Positions 1-12,775 of a stretch of 64,000 bases of DNA are shown piece after piece. Under the pieces are notes generated by a model. That model saw only the letters and a list, made by a program, of their open reading frames with translations. It made no database searches and was not told the origin of the DNA. The stretch is from Sclerodactyla briareus. Lineage: Eukaryota > Echinodermata > Holothuroidea > Dendrochirotida > Sclerodactylidae. Numbering within the stretch: position 1 is the first letter of the stretch; each line of letters opens with the position of its first letter. The translations under genes were made by a program, and so were the position numbers. Location: positions 186,001 through 250,000 of the forward strand of contig JAODTK010005844.1 of the NCBI GenBank assembly GCA_026419785.1. The letters run 5' to 3'.

Positions 1-3000
1 CACGATTGTTGACTTTCCGAATGGAGGCAATCCCCAAACTCCTCCCTGAAAGGTCTTCGTCTAGACGGGGAGCTTCTTGATGGCAGACTTGATGGGTGGG
101 CCCCCAACGGGACCGCCTCAATGACGTTTCTCGGCGCTCCCGCGACAGTACGATAGGAGACACGAGGGCCAGCTGGTCAAAGTTTTAGTCGACGCTACTG
201 GATCCCACGAGGGAGAGACTGGGCCACCGATGCCTCACGAGCGAAATACGCGATCCATCGGGTTCCTGGAAAGGGACCAAACTCAAAATTCGCAATAAGA
301 AGGGAGGAAAAGGACGAAGAGTGCAAACTTGAGTTCTTACTCTTGCCACCCGTTCGATGTCTGATAACGCCGAAGTGGGGACGGCGGAGGATCGGATTTT
401 GAACTGGTCCTTTGAAGTCAGATGTCAGGGCCCCGCAAACGATAAGTGGTCATCAGTCTGGAAGTTGGGCGACGCAGAAAAGCACGAAAGGGGGTTAAGT
501 TCTCTTCGTCAGCTGAAAGGCACGAGCTGCAGAATCACACTTTGGGCTCTACTGACGGCGGAAGATCAAACCTATTCAAGGCCAGCAAGGGTGCAGGATT
601 CGGATATTGCCCTTATTGTAGCTTGAGATGCGAATCCTTCACAAGAACACGGAATATAGGGCAATGACGCCCTTCGGGGTACCCTAATGTGGGGGAGGGG
701 GGGGGGGGGGTTGGGATTAAGTGGGGGGGGGGGGTGGGATAATCACACACAGACGGCACTTGCAAATGGCCTACTCCTCGTTTGCAGGCCGGTCGCACTC
801 GATGAGACGGCAAAAAAAAACTGTGCCGCCCGTTCGAAGGCTATCAACCGGGATCGATATTACCCAGGATCGGTTACGCCTTCATTCTCTGCCAACACCT
901 GTCGGTGAGCGTGGTGCAAGACGACCACCCCGCGGAGTCGTGTCCCACTGGTCCAAGAGACTCCTGCATCGGCGCGAAGGGTCGTCCGGAAGAACCTCCA
1001 CACACCACCCTTGGGGAGGCGGCGGTTGAGGCAAACTCCGAATTGGTGTTACGCCTTCTCTTGGTGGGAGTCCGCTATGTTAGCCCGGCTCTCTCCTGGT
1101 TGGAGTACTCGTCGGAAGCCCCGTGGCTCGGTCGCGGAGCTACTCCTGTCTCTAAATGTACCCTGACAATGCACCCTCTGATCGATTATATGTGCCTTCC
1201 CGACCCCGCTGGGTGACACAACCCGGAATTGACTGCGAGTCGGGAGAGCTACTCCAGGCCATCGTCCAGGTTCCAGCGCATGCGCCAGTCCTGAAGTGAC
1301 TGGTGGCGCGGGCACCCGCAACGGAGGCTGGTGGCCGAACAGCTGAAGCCTGAGTCGGACCCAAAGCTAGCAGGACCCAGCCCGACTAGCGCCTGCCCCG
1401 CGCGGGGGACGGGAGGAGCTGTGGTGTTGAGTCGATCCGCTAGCTCGAACGTCTCGCCGCTGAAATCGCCGCGGAATGCCGCTACTGACGTGGCTGAAAT
1501 CTGAAAGAGTCTTCTGTTGTGGATTTGCTCCTGGAAACAGCCTTTGGCAGACGAATCCCCTGGACCAGTGGCTCCGTAGCGACAGGGGAGCGGAGCCGGA
1601 AATTCCTCACGAGTTCGACCAGCCTCTCGGTTCTCCGGTGTGCTGAGTATTTCCCCGGTCCAGGATCGCGTAATCTGGGAAGCGTGCTCCGGTATCCGGA
1701 CTTTGGAAGCGGTAAGGTCTGGCCAACTAAAGTTGCTGCACCCAGTGCAGGAACACCGCGGCCGGTGCGAGTTCGTTTACCGGAAGGGAATGCGCAGGGG
1801 ACCCACGGCTCTGGCAGACGAGTCTCCGCAGTATGATGTCCGACCCGCGAAGGGTGGACTTTCGGAACCGTGGGAGGATTGCGGCGACTATTCGTACCAG
1901 ATTTCCGGAAGTCCTTCCGGGAGGTAGGATCTCCCACTAGGCAGAGGCACCTGAAGTTCGACGAGATGGATGACTCCGAGTTCCCGCGCTAGTAGCCTAC
2001 CCAGCTCTTACCGGCTGCTGTGCTTACAGTCAACTGTTAGGTTCCATGACCGTCGGGTCCGAAAGTACGGTCCGAAAGTAGGGATGTGGTTCCCTGTTCC
2101 AGATTGTCCAGCGCCGCCGACATAGGCTAGATCCAGACCTGACCAAGTTCCGAGGCTCACCCGCTGAAGCCTGTCTGCCCCTCTGCGCAGGCGCACCCAG
2201 CACACGTCCGTGCTCGAGCCGACCGGTTGCGACGAGGCCCGTTTCCCCCCCAGGTTTATCGGAACACCTATGCCTTTCCATTGCTTTGAATCTGCTCGTC
2301 GACCCGAACACCTGTCGTGTCCAGTCGATCACCAGCAACGATCTGGTGGTGCCCCCCCCCCCTCCCAAGAGTTTTGAGCTGGAACCATAGATGAGCGAGA
2401 CAAGGGACCGTCCAGCCCCCTTTCCTCCTCTAGCTGTCCAACTTTAGCTTGGATCTACTGGCATCTCTCGCCGGCATAGGAAATTCCCACGGTCGCAATA
2501 GTCACACGTACCCATAGGGTGCACGTGCCCATACCTCGGACAGATTCGTGAAAGTCCGCAATCCGAGTGAGACGGTATTCGGACATTTGCTCTCGTACTG
2601 TCGGAAAACACAAACGGTCTGAAAACACGAACACCTCACAAGAGGACCTCCGAATAATATAAATTTTTGTCTTCGCGGTTAAGCGTCACGCCGTCGAACG
2701 GAGGGCCAAAGCTGCAGAAAAACGGGAAAGGAAAGGGGCCTCCCGTCTGATCCCTAGGGAAAAACGAGCCGAAAAGGGAATAACCACCCTCGAAAAGGCG
2801 AGTAATATTAACCGAACAGAGCAATAGGCCTAACGCCAAGGGCCTAAGGGGGTACTGTCGTACTGCAACGCACATATCCCTGATCCCACCAGTGTGGTTA
2901 GCAAAGCCTGCTAGGTCTGTACACTAGCTGGAGCCTAGCCATGTGAAAGCCGGCCTGCGGGGCATCTCTGGACAAGAAAGGTTTTCGACTGACTTCTCCC

Positions 3001-3060
3001 GAGGAAACGCGAAATCGTCAGGGTTAGCTGTCAAAAAGCCCGCTTAACTTCTTGCCAGCA
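1..3060. other. GC-rich block without a recognisable gene
   Basis: By eye this block is well over half G+C and rich in CpG, while the DNA after about 3060 is AT-rich; the change is fairly abrupt. It holds short overlapping open frames on both strands (largest 151 aa, minus, 1482-1937), as expected by chance when stop codons are rare. None carries a domain I recognise, and open frames lie antisense to each other. There are poly-G runs at 691-735 and a C-run near 2350. I looked for 18S, 28S and 5S rRNA landmarks and found none. It could be an rDNA spacer, a CpG-rich decayed retroelement or a satellite-like block; the sequence alone does not decide. Confidence 0.5.
687..740. repeat. Poly-G tracts
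   Basis: Two long G-runs separated by a short GGGATTAAGT-type spacer. They could form G-quadruplex DNA and are weak points for assembly accuracy. Confidence 0.8.
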
Positions 3061-3279
3061 ATTATGAGGGAATTTTAAATTGGAGGGATTCTAAGATGAA
3101 TCCCGACGCCAAGATCTAGAGCAGATTCTTGCATCTTGCGTCGGAATATAACTGAACTTCCTGATTAGTTCTACAACGTACTAAGATCAATACATCATGT
3201 CCAAAGGAACATTAACTGAAGAACCGTCCCACATAGTTTGTGAGTTCCACGATGATTCGCTACTTTTCCGACGTAAACG

Positions 3280-3476
3280 CGGCCATTTTGAATTCAAGAT
3301 GGCGCGCATGTAGTCTGGGTGATGGTTATATTACCGACAAATCTCTCACCGTACGACAACTTTATGTTAGTCACATACCAAGTCCCTGTAGGTACGATGA
3401 TAGGGAGCAGTTAGGATCACTCTCCAATAAAAGATGGCGGCCATTTTGAAATTCCAAATGGCCGCCAAAACCAGTC
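3280..3476. repeat. GGCGGCCATTTT palindromic repeat, two units
   Basis: Two units about 155 bp apart (near 3280 and 3436) each carry GGCCATTTTGAA next to AAGATGGCG. The second also ends in AAATGGCCGCCA, which makes it a local inverted repeat. The same core (AAGATGGCGGCC) recurs near 20745, and in reverse sense near 38265, so this is an interspersed family. No coding capacity is visible. Confidence 0.55.
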
Positions 3477-4468
3477 AGAAAAAAATGGAAACCTCGATTT
3501 TTGGATTCATCGTATTCTAAATAGCCGGAAAATGCAATACATCACTTTAGGCAAGCCTATCTCGGAAAAATGACACAAGCCCCCTACTAACCTTCAACTG
3601 ACCTCACTGGTGTGACATCTTGTCATACATGGAATGACTTGGAACAGTTCTACCACATTAGCCTATTATTTCCTATCAGTGCCCCTTCCTAAGCCTGTTG
3701 CAGTGAACAGTGGAACACACTCCCACAGAATGAATATCTGACATTTTGCACTCATAGTTATAGTTGAACCACGACACAAGTTACCATCAAACAGCATTTA
3801 GTGGGGGGGGGGGGCGCAGCCCCATTTCTAGTCACCACGGGAATTGGACCGGATTTTGTAAACCATCCTGGGAGGCAGGGTCTAAATGGCTAGTGCGAGA
3901 TGCGATGAAAGACAAATCACACCCCTGGACATATGTTTTATTGTCAACTATTCGCCTAACTGGCCTTCTGATCGATAGGTAAACACTGCCAGCGATGATG
4001 GATATTGTAAACCACACTTGTCTTGGCAGCAGGAGAGCCTCAAAGAAAGTGTAAATTGGGGTAATTAATTGGACATAATTCAAATCTCTAACAACACTAT
4101 GCTAACATAAATGTAGCTAAGCTAAGCCATCTCGCTTCACCACCCCCCAGTTTCCACTGATCGCATGATGGTTTAGAAGTTCTGAGGGAACGTGACGAAC
4201 AGAAGGGACGAACTAACGGACAACGAACGACAAACGACCAACGAACAACGGACGGAGAGACACATGTGACTTGTCTACTGCTTCTCCCGCAGCTAATAAT
4301 GTATTGAAACGATTGAACCATCATATCACATTATACCGTTCAAAAATCCGAACGTGTTTGAAACAAACTATACATTCGTTAGCGAAGTCATTCGCTATGT
4401 GATTATCTTGACAGGGTATTGACGAAATAGCTAATTATGTTCCTTTAATGTGACAGGTGTTTTCTCTT

Positions 4469-4508
4469 CCATGGTACCATGGGTCTGTGACCGGCTACCC
4501 CACAGACC
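4469..4508. repeat. Short palindrome and hairpin
   Basis: A perfect 14-bp palindrome (CCATGGTACCATGG) at 4469-4482 is followed at once by a hairpin with 8-bp arms GGTCTGTG and CACAGACC. Function unknown; it may be coincidental. Confidence 0.5.
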
Positions 4509-7167
4509 ATCGGATCTCGTACGACACGAATATCGTGTAGTGTGACCGGCCCAGATGTACACCTGAACCTCGTGTACAATCTTTTGTTCGAAGGGATTGA
4601 ACGACTACCTTGTCATTTTCGAAGAGACGAGAAGGGTTAAATTTGACGCAACCGGTGGCGTGCGTGGGCCTAACACTAATCAATACAGGAATAACAGACG
4701 CGGGGTTTTAAAAGTCATTGCCCTTTGTTCCCCCTGGTCACAGTCGGGATTTACAGGGTACAATAACTAACCGGTTGAGGAATTCCCTTTACAGGTGCCA
4801 TGGTGGTGGAGAAACGTACTCGGTTCTAAAACAAAATATAGTTTGGGTTAAGATGTTATAAAATCACAGAAACCACCAGATTGTTTACAGTGGATTTAAG
4901 GCCAGAAAGTCCAACCTTTTGCATCTTAGCTTTTCTCATATCAGTCAAGTTCTTGAAGAGGGAGGTGTAAAACCATTCCTAATGCACAGGCTCTACGTAA
5001 GTACAAACATAACGAATCGGCTGCTCTCAGCCGTGTTAGTTGAATCTGGCTGCATGGTAATGTTAAACGATGATCTGTGGCGTAAGTCATAATGAAGTGA
5101 GTACAATGTTCAGAGAGAGGGAGGGGGAAGAGTATAGGATTCTTCCATGATTGTCCAGATGATGATTCAGGTGATTAACTCATGTATCCCATAGACAGCT
5201 GGGTATAAATTGAGAGCGATGGTAAGGTGTCAATGGCGCGCGGCGGGATGGTTCTGGTATCGTGCATCAAAAACATCGTTACGGACCATGAACATACGAT
5301 CTCGAATTATACAGAGTTTCCCGGGACAGTGACGACCACTTCTGGGTTAGCGAGATTATAGTTTGGTAGATAATGGTAGATTACATGCTCATCATAACCA
5401 TTGTTCGCGTAACGTTGGTCGTTCGAAAAGTGTCGAGGAAAAAAATCAAAGTAACAACAATCAATAGAGACTATGAGTGGTATCTTCCAACTGTTCATGC
5501 AGTTTGGGGGGGGATCGTGTTCCGTGGAATGCGGCCAATGTGGAGTCTACTTAACATAAGGGTAACCATGGTAACCAATCCCAGACCGGATACCGAGTGT
5601 GTGTGAAAATTAAGGCACAATCCGCATTGCGAAATTATAGTTGTGATTCACCTGTTAGAGTGGGGTGGGGCGGCTTTTGTAATAAACGTCAGCGCCAAAT
5701 CAGTTTCATTTCTGTGTGAATAAACCACTTTCTTAATTTGTTCCTCCTCTTTCTCCCTACTCGGTGGACGTATCCATTACCTCCAAGTACAATTGAAACA
5801 GGTGTATAACTGAGAAGGCAAAGTGCTAGAATCTAAGAGGCGGTTGTAGGGCCTGTCATGGCCTATTCACATTGTGGGTTCGTAGGTATATCTGTAACTA
5901 CGTGTTTACGGGACCTGCCGAGTTCAGGGATCAGGACAATGCCTTCTCGACCGAATGTCACCATAGGAACACGGTAATGGAACAGTTCGCGGAACTAAAT
6001 GAAGGAAGAAAATATTATCCATGCAAAATGAGCCGATCACAAGTGAGAGCTTACACAAAAAGGCCGAATGAAGAATACCAAATTTATATTAACTTGTAAC
6101 CTGATAGATCTTCAAATACTATGCCTCATTTAGTACGGCTCAGAACTCTCGAGATATTTCACCAATTTTTATCACCAAACTTCACCCCAGCCACGTAGTA
6201 TCACACAAATTATCGATTTAGGCTAGGATACCTATCATTGGAGGGAGTGCACGCCATGGTTGTCCCGTTACTACAGGGGACGAGTATACAGCATGATCTG
6301 AAAACTGCGCAGTACGCGCCTGCGCCGGAGGAGTAAGGGCATCAACCCCGATACGCAAACAAGGAAGCTAACTCAGGCTAAGAGCAACCACGTTGTGATT
6401 CATGAGGCCTAACAAATGGAGAAGTCATGTGGAAGTTTATTATCACACATCCTAGAGACCCGTCTTCTCATAATAATCTTTCATACCTTCCGCGAATGTG
6501 ACCCTTTGGCCCCCGATTTCAACTGGGGAAACAGTATGACTTTTATACAAACGACCAGGACAGTAACCATTGCGCTTTATTTATTTTGAATCAGCTGCCT
6601 CAATGCTACCAATGAGTAACCGTTTAAATTGAAGATAGGGACGGACGTTTCCACTTTCGATGACATATGTTTTAAGTTTTGAGCAAATCTCTACTTAATG
6701 GAACTAGAGGAGGAACGCCTCTTAATACGGTGAAATGAGGTTTATTTTACTTCATTCATTTGAACAGTCAGATAGATTCATGAGCGATAGGGAGAGAGGC
6801 GGGATGGGAAGATGGTGAGGACGGATCAGTTAAAGAGTCCTAGAGAGCCAAACAGGTGGAAGAGTCCAGAGAGAGTTGTATCAAGCAAACAATTCCTGGT
6901 TCGAATTCAGCAGTCAACTGACGCTTATTTCATTGCAACTATTCGCCATTATACTGCAACATTTTCAGCCATTTGTACAGGAAGTTGAAAATGTATGCCT
7001 TTTTGACGCGCCTTTTGCATGTGCTTGCCCCCCATCCCTACCGTGTCACCACGTATCTGCCGCCAGCCCGTACAGAGGGATTCCCCACACTGTGACATTT
7101 GTGATTTGTAATAATCTCCATATCGCCCTTATACTTCGACACATACGCTCAGTTTGGGAGGGAAGGG

Positions 7168-7470
7168 ATGTCAGATGATGATGCTACAATAGATTTGGAT
7201 GAGTTGACATTGTGTGGGTTGTTAGGGAATTTAGGAAACCAGATATGTAGTATAAGTTCCAGACCCCACACTCTCTTCGTTGAAGACAATCAAGCGGCTG
7301 TTACGTACGCTTCACGAGTCATAGTTGAGGGTGAGGGGCAAGTGCCCTTATGTCAAACTCTTTAGAGAGTATGGGCTAGCGAGGGGTTGTGATCGTGCTA
7401 TCTAGCTGCAAATCCTGAAGGAGACCCCTCGTCGGATACTGTGCTAGAGTGAGGGGAGGGAGGGGGAGGG
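7168..7470 (+). pseudogene. Possible Ty1/Copia RNase H remnant
   Basis: The 65-aa open frame at 7168-7365 contains the run L-F-V-E-D-N-Q-A-A-V-T-Y-A (the DNQAA codons are 7285-7299), preceded by a LLGNLG segment. In Copia-type retrotransposons the RNase H domain has a comparable arrangement: a ...LL..LG... helix followed by a strand ending in the catalytic Asp of a (V/E)DNQ(A/S)A motif. After the stop at about 7363, other frames can be read as a weak continuation (an FRE-like and then a GVVIVL-like segment), which would mean frameshifts. No other Copia domain, long terminal repeat or primer site was found nearby. The match rests on one short motif, so chance is a real alternative. Confidence 0.3.
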
Positions 7471-7479
7471 GGGAACCCT

Positions 7480-8985
7480 TGTATACCAATGTTACCACCT
7501 TTTGCTTATAAAGGCGTCCAAAATGAATTTTGACGTTCGCACAGAAAGAAAGAAAAGGGAGGGCTGCTGTTTCCTCCATTCATAACTCAGGTAATAATCC
7601 ATCCCTATTCCATCTATTTCTGCATAGTCCAATCGTTTGTATTATTAGTTTGCTTCAGAATGATATGAGGGAATCCTCCAACCTAAAACCACCAGAGACA
7701 ACCTTCCCTTAACCCCCTGCCTAATAAACGTTCCGAGACAAACAAAGTAATATAAATTAAATTGTGGCCTAAACAAATGAAATAATATACCCATGATAAC
7801 AAGCAAGTATACCAATAGGGTACCCAACGTTTCAATTTTTTCGTTCGCTTCGCCCCTCGACAAAGTTGATAGGGGGAGAAGGGGGTCCATTTCCTGAAAC
7901 AGGGTATCGCGTCCCCATACCTTCGTTGGCGCCAGCACGGCCGTTGAGTTCCTGATGCTGTAACTCAAGCTGGCCTCCTAAATGCAGTTTGCGACCCGTT
8001 ACGACCGGCCCCGGACACCACCATGAGTATATACCCATGAAGCTCATAATTAACAAGGAAGGGCAATGGCAACCTGTTGCTCAGTACGCTGAAGGACAAG
8101 CAATGCATTTGTGTATCCGTCCAACATAAGTTCTTATTACTCGGTAACTTAAGTTCAGAAAAAGCTGCGGAAGATAAATTAGAGAAAAGGGAGAGCAGAG
8201 AACCTGGAGGTCGTAAAAGGTTGTGTTCAGCATGTGTTCAGTAGTAGGCGACAAGGGAGGCATACCTAATTCCAGAGAAGGGTCGGCGGACAACATGTCC
8301 CTAGGCTGTCTAGGTAGGACGATGATTGCCGAGACCAGCGGTTTATACCTCGCCAAAAGATTGGTGGTAAATTTACCGGAAAAAAAGAACAGAGACCAAA
8401 AACAAAACAAAACAAAAACAAACATTACGTATTCATTTTCATATTCTACGTATCAGCCTCGGTATGCTGGATTGCCGGGGTTTAGGATAGTTAGAGTAGC
8501 ATTTTTCCTGCTGGATGTACCGGAGAAGCTGATCCCTCCCTGTGTGAGACGTCAGTGTATGGGAAATCACTCATCCATCCAAGGGGTCCAGAAACCCAGG
8601 TTACGCAGCTGTAGATTCCACCCAGGGCTTTAAGAGACAACAGTGTCATCGGCCAAACGGGACGAGATTACTTCGTCGGATTGTTTGGAAAGACCTAACG
8701 CGCGAAGCGAGGCGGATAATCATATACCCGGCAAGAACTGAACAAAAGGAGAGGATATAGAGCATAAGACCTGACTACCACGCTTCTCGAAATCATCCCA
8801 AACAAATACTTGAATACTTTAGACATTCCAATTCTAGGGGGCGAATTTTTGAAAATTCGCGTTAGCAACTATAGGCGATTGTCCAACTACAGAAGCCCAA
8901 CCTCGGAATGCCAACTAAAAATCGTCTTCCCGTTGCGGAATGGCCTGCGTTTTTGGTATTTCTTCAAATATTTTGTCAGAAAGGT
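7480..8985. other. Non-coding DNA, no gene seen
   Basis: Contains open frames up to 136 aa (8223-8633, plus) and 114 aa (8081-8425, minus) that overlap antisense to each other, have no recognisable domain, and are of chance length. A purine-rich AAAACAAAACAAAAACAAA tract lies near 8397-8424. Confidence 0.45.
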
Positions 8986-9180
8986 ATTATCACACTCTTA
9001 AAAATGTGTGTAAATAGCCACACAGTTTCCGGTTGTAGTGTGAGGAAATTACACATTAATTGTTTATACTCCGTAGCAATGTGTAATTTTGTTGCACAAA
9101 CCCTTTTAACACTTGTTGTGTTACTTTGTGACACCAACACCGGGATAGGTGTTGTAGTTACAACAATGTTTTTTAAGGAT
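8985..9180. repeat. Possible decayed MITE with internal inverted repeats
   Basis: The stretch alternates short inverted words such as TTACACATTAATTG against CAATGTGTAATTTT, together with repeated ACACTCTTAAAA / CCCTTTTAACACTT blocks. This fits a decayed palindromic DNA element, but I could not define termini or a target-site duplication. Confidence 0.3.
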
Positions 9181-12030
9181 GTATGTAGGCTTGCCTACAA
9201 ATTTAAGGGCAGTCATTAGGCCTGAAGCCCAATTGTCATTTGGAAGATTAGCGTTAAACTCGCACAGGTGGATAGGGACAAAAGAGGCATATCCTAATAC
9301 CACACTCAAATTTGAAGGTCCAAGCATGTTGCCTAGTTGAAATACTTCAATGCGGCCTCGAGGGGAAACTGGTTAAAGGCCGCCCATAGCCCTACATAGT
9401 AATGCTATTGCGGCCATGAAAGAGAAAGAACAAAAGAAGATATCACCCTAAAAATAAACGAGAATATTTTTCAATAACTTGCGAACGATGTGCAGGTTTG
9501 TATTCAGACCCCACTATAGGATTTGGTACAAGATTTTAAAGTACATGTTTTTACAATGACTTGTATTATAGGGAACCTGCGGTTCCCTTCGTGATGTCAC
9601 AAGGCAAAATCATGCAATCGGTTGAATTCAGTCATACGTTGAGGCTACGTATTTAGAGAACCAGTGGCCTCTTTTAATAGTAAACACAACAACGTTTTGA
9701 TATTAATATAAATACTAATATTGGTTATGACTACGCTCATAGCTGCATTGTAGAGAGACATGTGGTGACGGGGAAGATTCCAAAATTTTACAGCAGTGTT
9801 ATAGTGACATGTGAATTGAGCGACATTGATTAGCCATTTGGGTCAGAAATATTAGAAGATTAGTTCCGGTGACAGCTCCTCGAATCGAGCTCCACACCAT
9901 TAATTGCTTCGAGTGCGCGCACTGAGGGTTAGACTTCACGCCTACATGATGTTTCCGCCAGACGTAATCGATTTGTATATTCATTGCTTATGTGGTTCTG
10001 CGCCTCCGTAAAAATGAACCAGCTGGCTTTCGAGTATGTCACATATTCTTAAACTGGGTCACAATCACCGGAAAAGTTCTGAAAATTTGATAATGCTGAC
10101 ACAGTGACTGGGTGAATACTATGAAACAACGAGGCGATGTCGTTCGGGGAGATCGCTGACAGTAAACACATAAGGAGCAAACAAACTGAATGTGGTTCAT
10201 GATGATATTACGACATAGCTTACATAAGCGCACCTCCTCGCTGTGGAATTGTGGCACGCTGACGCGACGGGCCCATTTTCAACCATGGAGAGCTATTATA
10301 TTAACTGGAGAGGAGGAAATAGAAGGCGTTTGGGTGTGCCATGTTTTCAACGTTTCCGTAAGAGGAGAACACCAAAACTCAAAGTGAGGAAGGCGCCCTA
10401 TTGTGTGAACATCGTAAAACGCATCCTAGTTGTTACTATTATATGCGATTCTTGCAACCTATTTCAGTGAGGTTACCCGTTGCAGAAAATCGCTGGGAAA
10501 GTCAGGCGATATATTCCGGAACACACAGAACCAACATAATTAATTTCGGTAATACGAATCGATTGCGTCTGACAAGAACAGAAACACCATCGAGGCGCGT
10601 AAAGCTCGGAAGACAGTGAACTAAAAAAGTTTGAGCGTCGAAATCTGAGGAGGCTTTGTCAAACGGAAAATTTTTATCTTCTGACCGAAATTGCGAACCA
10701 TGTCGCCCGAATCACGGTCACTAAAAACGACTAACTATAAGTCGAGGGCGCTTGTCTCCTTAGCAACACGGTTCCACACTGACTTCGTCTGTAATAGGGA
10801 GAGCTCCAAGTTACAGCATGTCCGGGGATGTTTTCAACAGACCACACAATACGCAGCATTACACCTCCTCCAGGTCATATAGCTCTATGGATCGTTGTTA
10901 GCGTATTTATCGGTGTGGTACATTGTTGAGATTATGCGAGATTTGAAATTCAAATATTCGATTATTTAGCTTCGGTGTTAATGTTAGTGTTATATAGGTG
11001 TATTGTAAACTAACAGAGATCTAACAAACAGCAAAAACACACCCATTGCTAAATGATGCCACGCGCAGTGCCCAAGTTCACATTGCATTTAGGGACAACT
11101 GAAAGTGGGTGATTTCCAGTTTTTTGGGTCGCTTATCAATGACTGTAGTAAAATGATCGGGTTAACTCATTTGGAGGAGGGTGATACAAGCGGATCCCAA
11201 TAGCTATCGCCTGTGTACCCACTGCATTTGTGTGGTTAAGTTATGGAGCAGGATATGCCTAGTCAAATAATGAGCTACCTTGATCATACCAATATCCTGA
11301 AGGAAAACTAGCAGTTCAGAAAAACGCTGTCCTTTGACACACAGTTGGTCGCACGGTGAACGATTCAACAAGAGCTTGGACGATAAGAACAAGAAAACTT
11401 AGTCATTGGGTCTCAGTAAGCCTTCGAGGAGTGCATCATCGCCGTACTTAAGGACCGCGCTTACTGCATCAACAATCAACTTGTGTCTTGGAAAACGATA
11501 TCTTGGTGGAGAACACAACCAGCAGGGCATAGTATATATATACATTTTATATTATATATTTCTGAGGGGGGGGGGGGTGGATAAGCAGGTGATGACTATC
11601 TTAGCAGAGCGCCACCACGAGTGGCGCGCAACATACATACACATGTTCGTCAGATAGCAGGAAAAAGACACTTCCCACATTCCGTGCCTTGGGAAGTGTA
11701 GAGTAAGCAAACCTCTAAAATTTACCAAAAACTTGTTACATTCCGGGGCAATATTCTCGTGATGAAAATATTCAGTTAGGTTTGGCTACAATTAACTTCT
11801 TTTGCACCTCTTTAGGTTATGCATAACAGAGGATTCACCCATGAGGTTCCCAGGGTGGGTTCTGATGGGCCAGAAAATATGTGAAAGAATAGGGAGCAAC
11901 TGAATTTCAATTTAGCCAACAGTATGTTTGAGATGATTATATTCTATGAAAGCAGAGCGGCACCATTGGTTGCCGTGAAGCTTAGCCGAACAAAAGGGAC
12001 TTCAAGTTATGGTATTCTCAATGCACAGTG
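9181..12030. other. Non-coding DNA, no gene seen
   Basis: Only short open frames without recognisable domains. There is a small hairpin GGGAAC...GTTCCC near 9571, a TA-rich run and G-run at 11531-11580, and a hairpin GAGCGCCAC...GTGGCGCGC near 11608. A very similar hairpin occurs near 18558. Confidence 0.45.
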
Positions 12031-12775
12031 AGCCCATAGATGGCCATTTTTCATGTAGTTAAAGTAGAAAAAGAAATTTTGCAAATAAAAAAGTTCAAAC
12101 TTAGCCACCCCCGTAGTTCAAAGCGGTTTTATATTATCTAATCGGAGATGCACAAAAATTAGTTGACGGGCGCAGGTATGAGAATTTTCGAAATTAGGTT
12201 TTCTCAAATGTCAATGGTGATCTCCAGATGGCTATGTTCAGTGATAATTCAAAAAAAAAACTTGAAGCAGTGTATGAACGCCACCTCAGCCACTCTATTG
12301 TTTCTGGCGATTTTATTGCCTATCCAGCGAAGCAGCAATATGGATTGCGCGCAGGTAGCGAATTGTTTAAATTATCACGATTTTAAATGCCAAGTGGTGA
12401 TGTCCAGATGGCCATTTTCAAGAATGAATTGAAAGTTAAACATTACAAATTAGAATGAAATTCACCTTAGCCTCTATGTTCATGCGAATTTGGGCTATAA
12501 TGGCGATGCTGCATATCCGCGCAGCGGAGAAAACTATTAACATAAGGTCTTCACAAGATGCAAAATGGTGAGTGCCGGTTGCCATTTTTATCTGAAAAAG
12601 ATGAAAATATATGAACTTCACAAATGAAAGTGAATTCACCGTAGCCGTGTGCTATGCAAAATTTCGAAGTGGGTGTTCATAGACGCCAGTGATAGTGAGG
12701 CAGATGGCCATTTTTGTAACATAAATGAAAATATAAATTCAACATTAAAAAGAATAAAATTTTATCAGTTAGCGA
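12030..12775. repeat. Diverged ~180-bp tandem repeat array
   Basis: A block GATGGCCATTTT (or a close variant) recurs at about 12039, 12227, 12407, 12578 and 12703, so the spacing is 188, 180, 171 and 125 bp. Each is followed by an A-rich segment with AAATGAAAAT/ATTCA words and then by a CACC(T/G)(T/C)AGCC block. The copies are strongly diverged, so the array is old, and the last unit is shortened. The unit core resembles the GGCCATTTT family at 3280 and 20745. No coding capacity. Confidence 0.65.

Larger units (their letters stand above)
3061..7160. other. AT-rich non-coding DNA, no gene seen
   Basis: All open frames here are short (under about 100 aa) and none resembles a known family. Apart from the GGCCATTTT repeat and a short palindrome listed separately, I see only a G-run at 3801-3812, a purine-rich tract of AACGA/GGACG type around 4190-4260, and another short G-run near 5505. 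Confidence 0.5.

Noticed and set aside
1-3060. Ribosomal RNA gene in the GC-rich block
   Set aside because: None of the highly conserved 18S, 28S or 5S landmark sequences is visible on either strand; an rDNA spacer remains possible.
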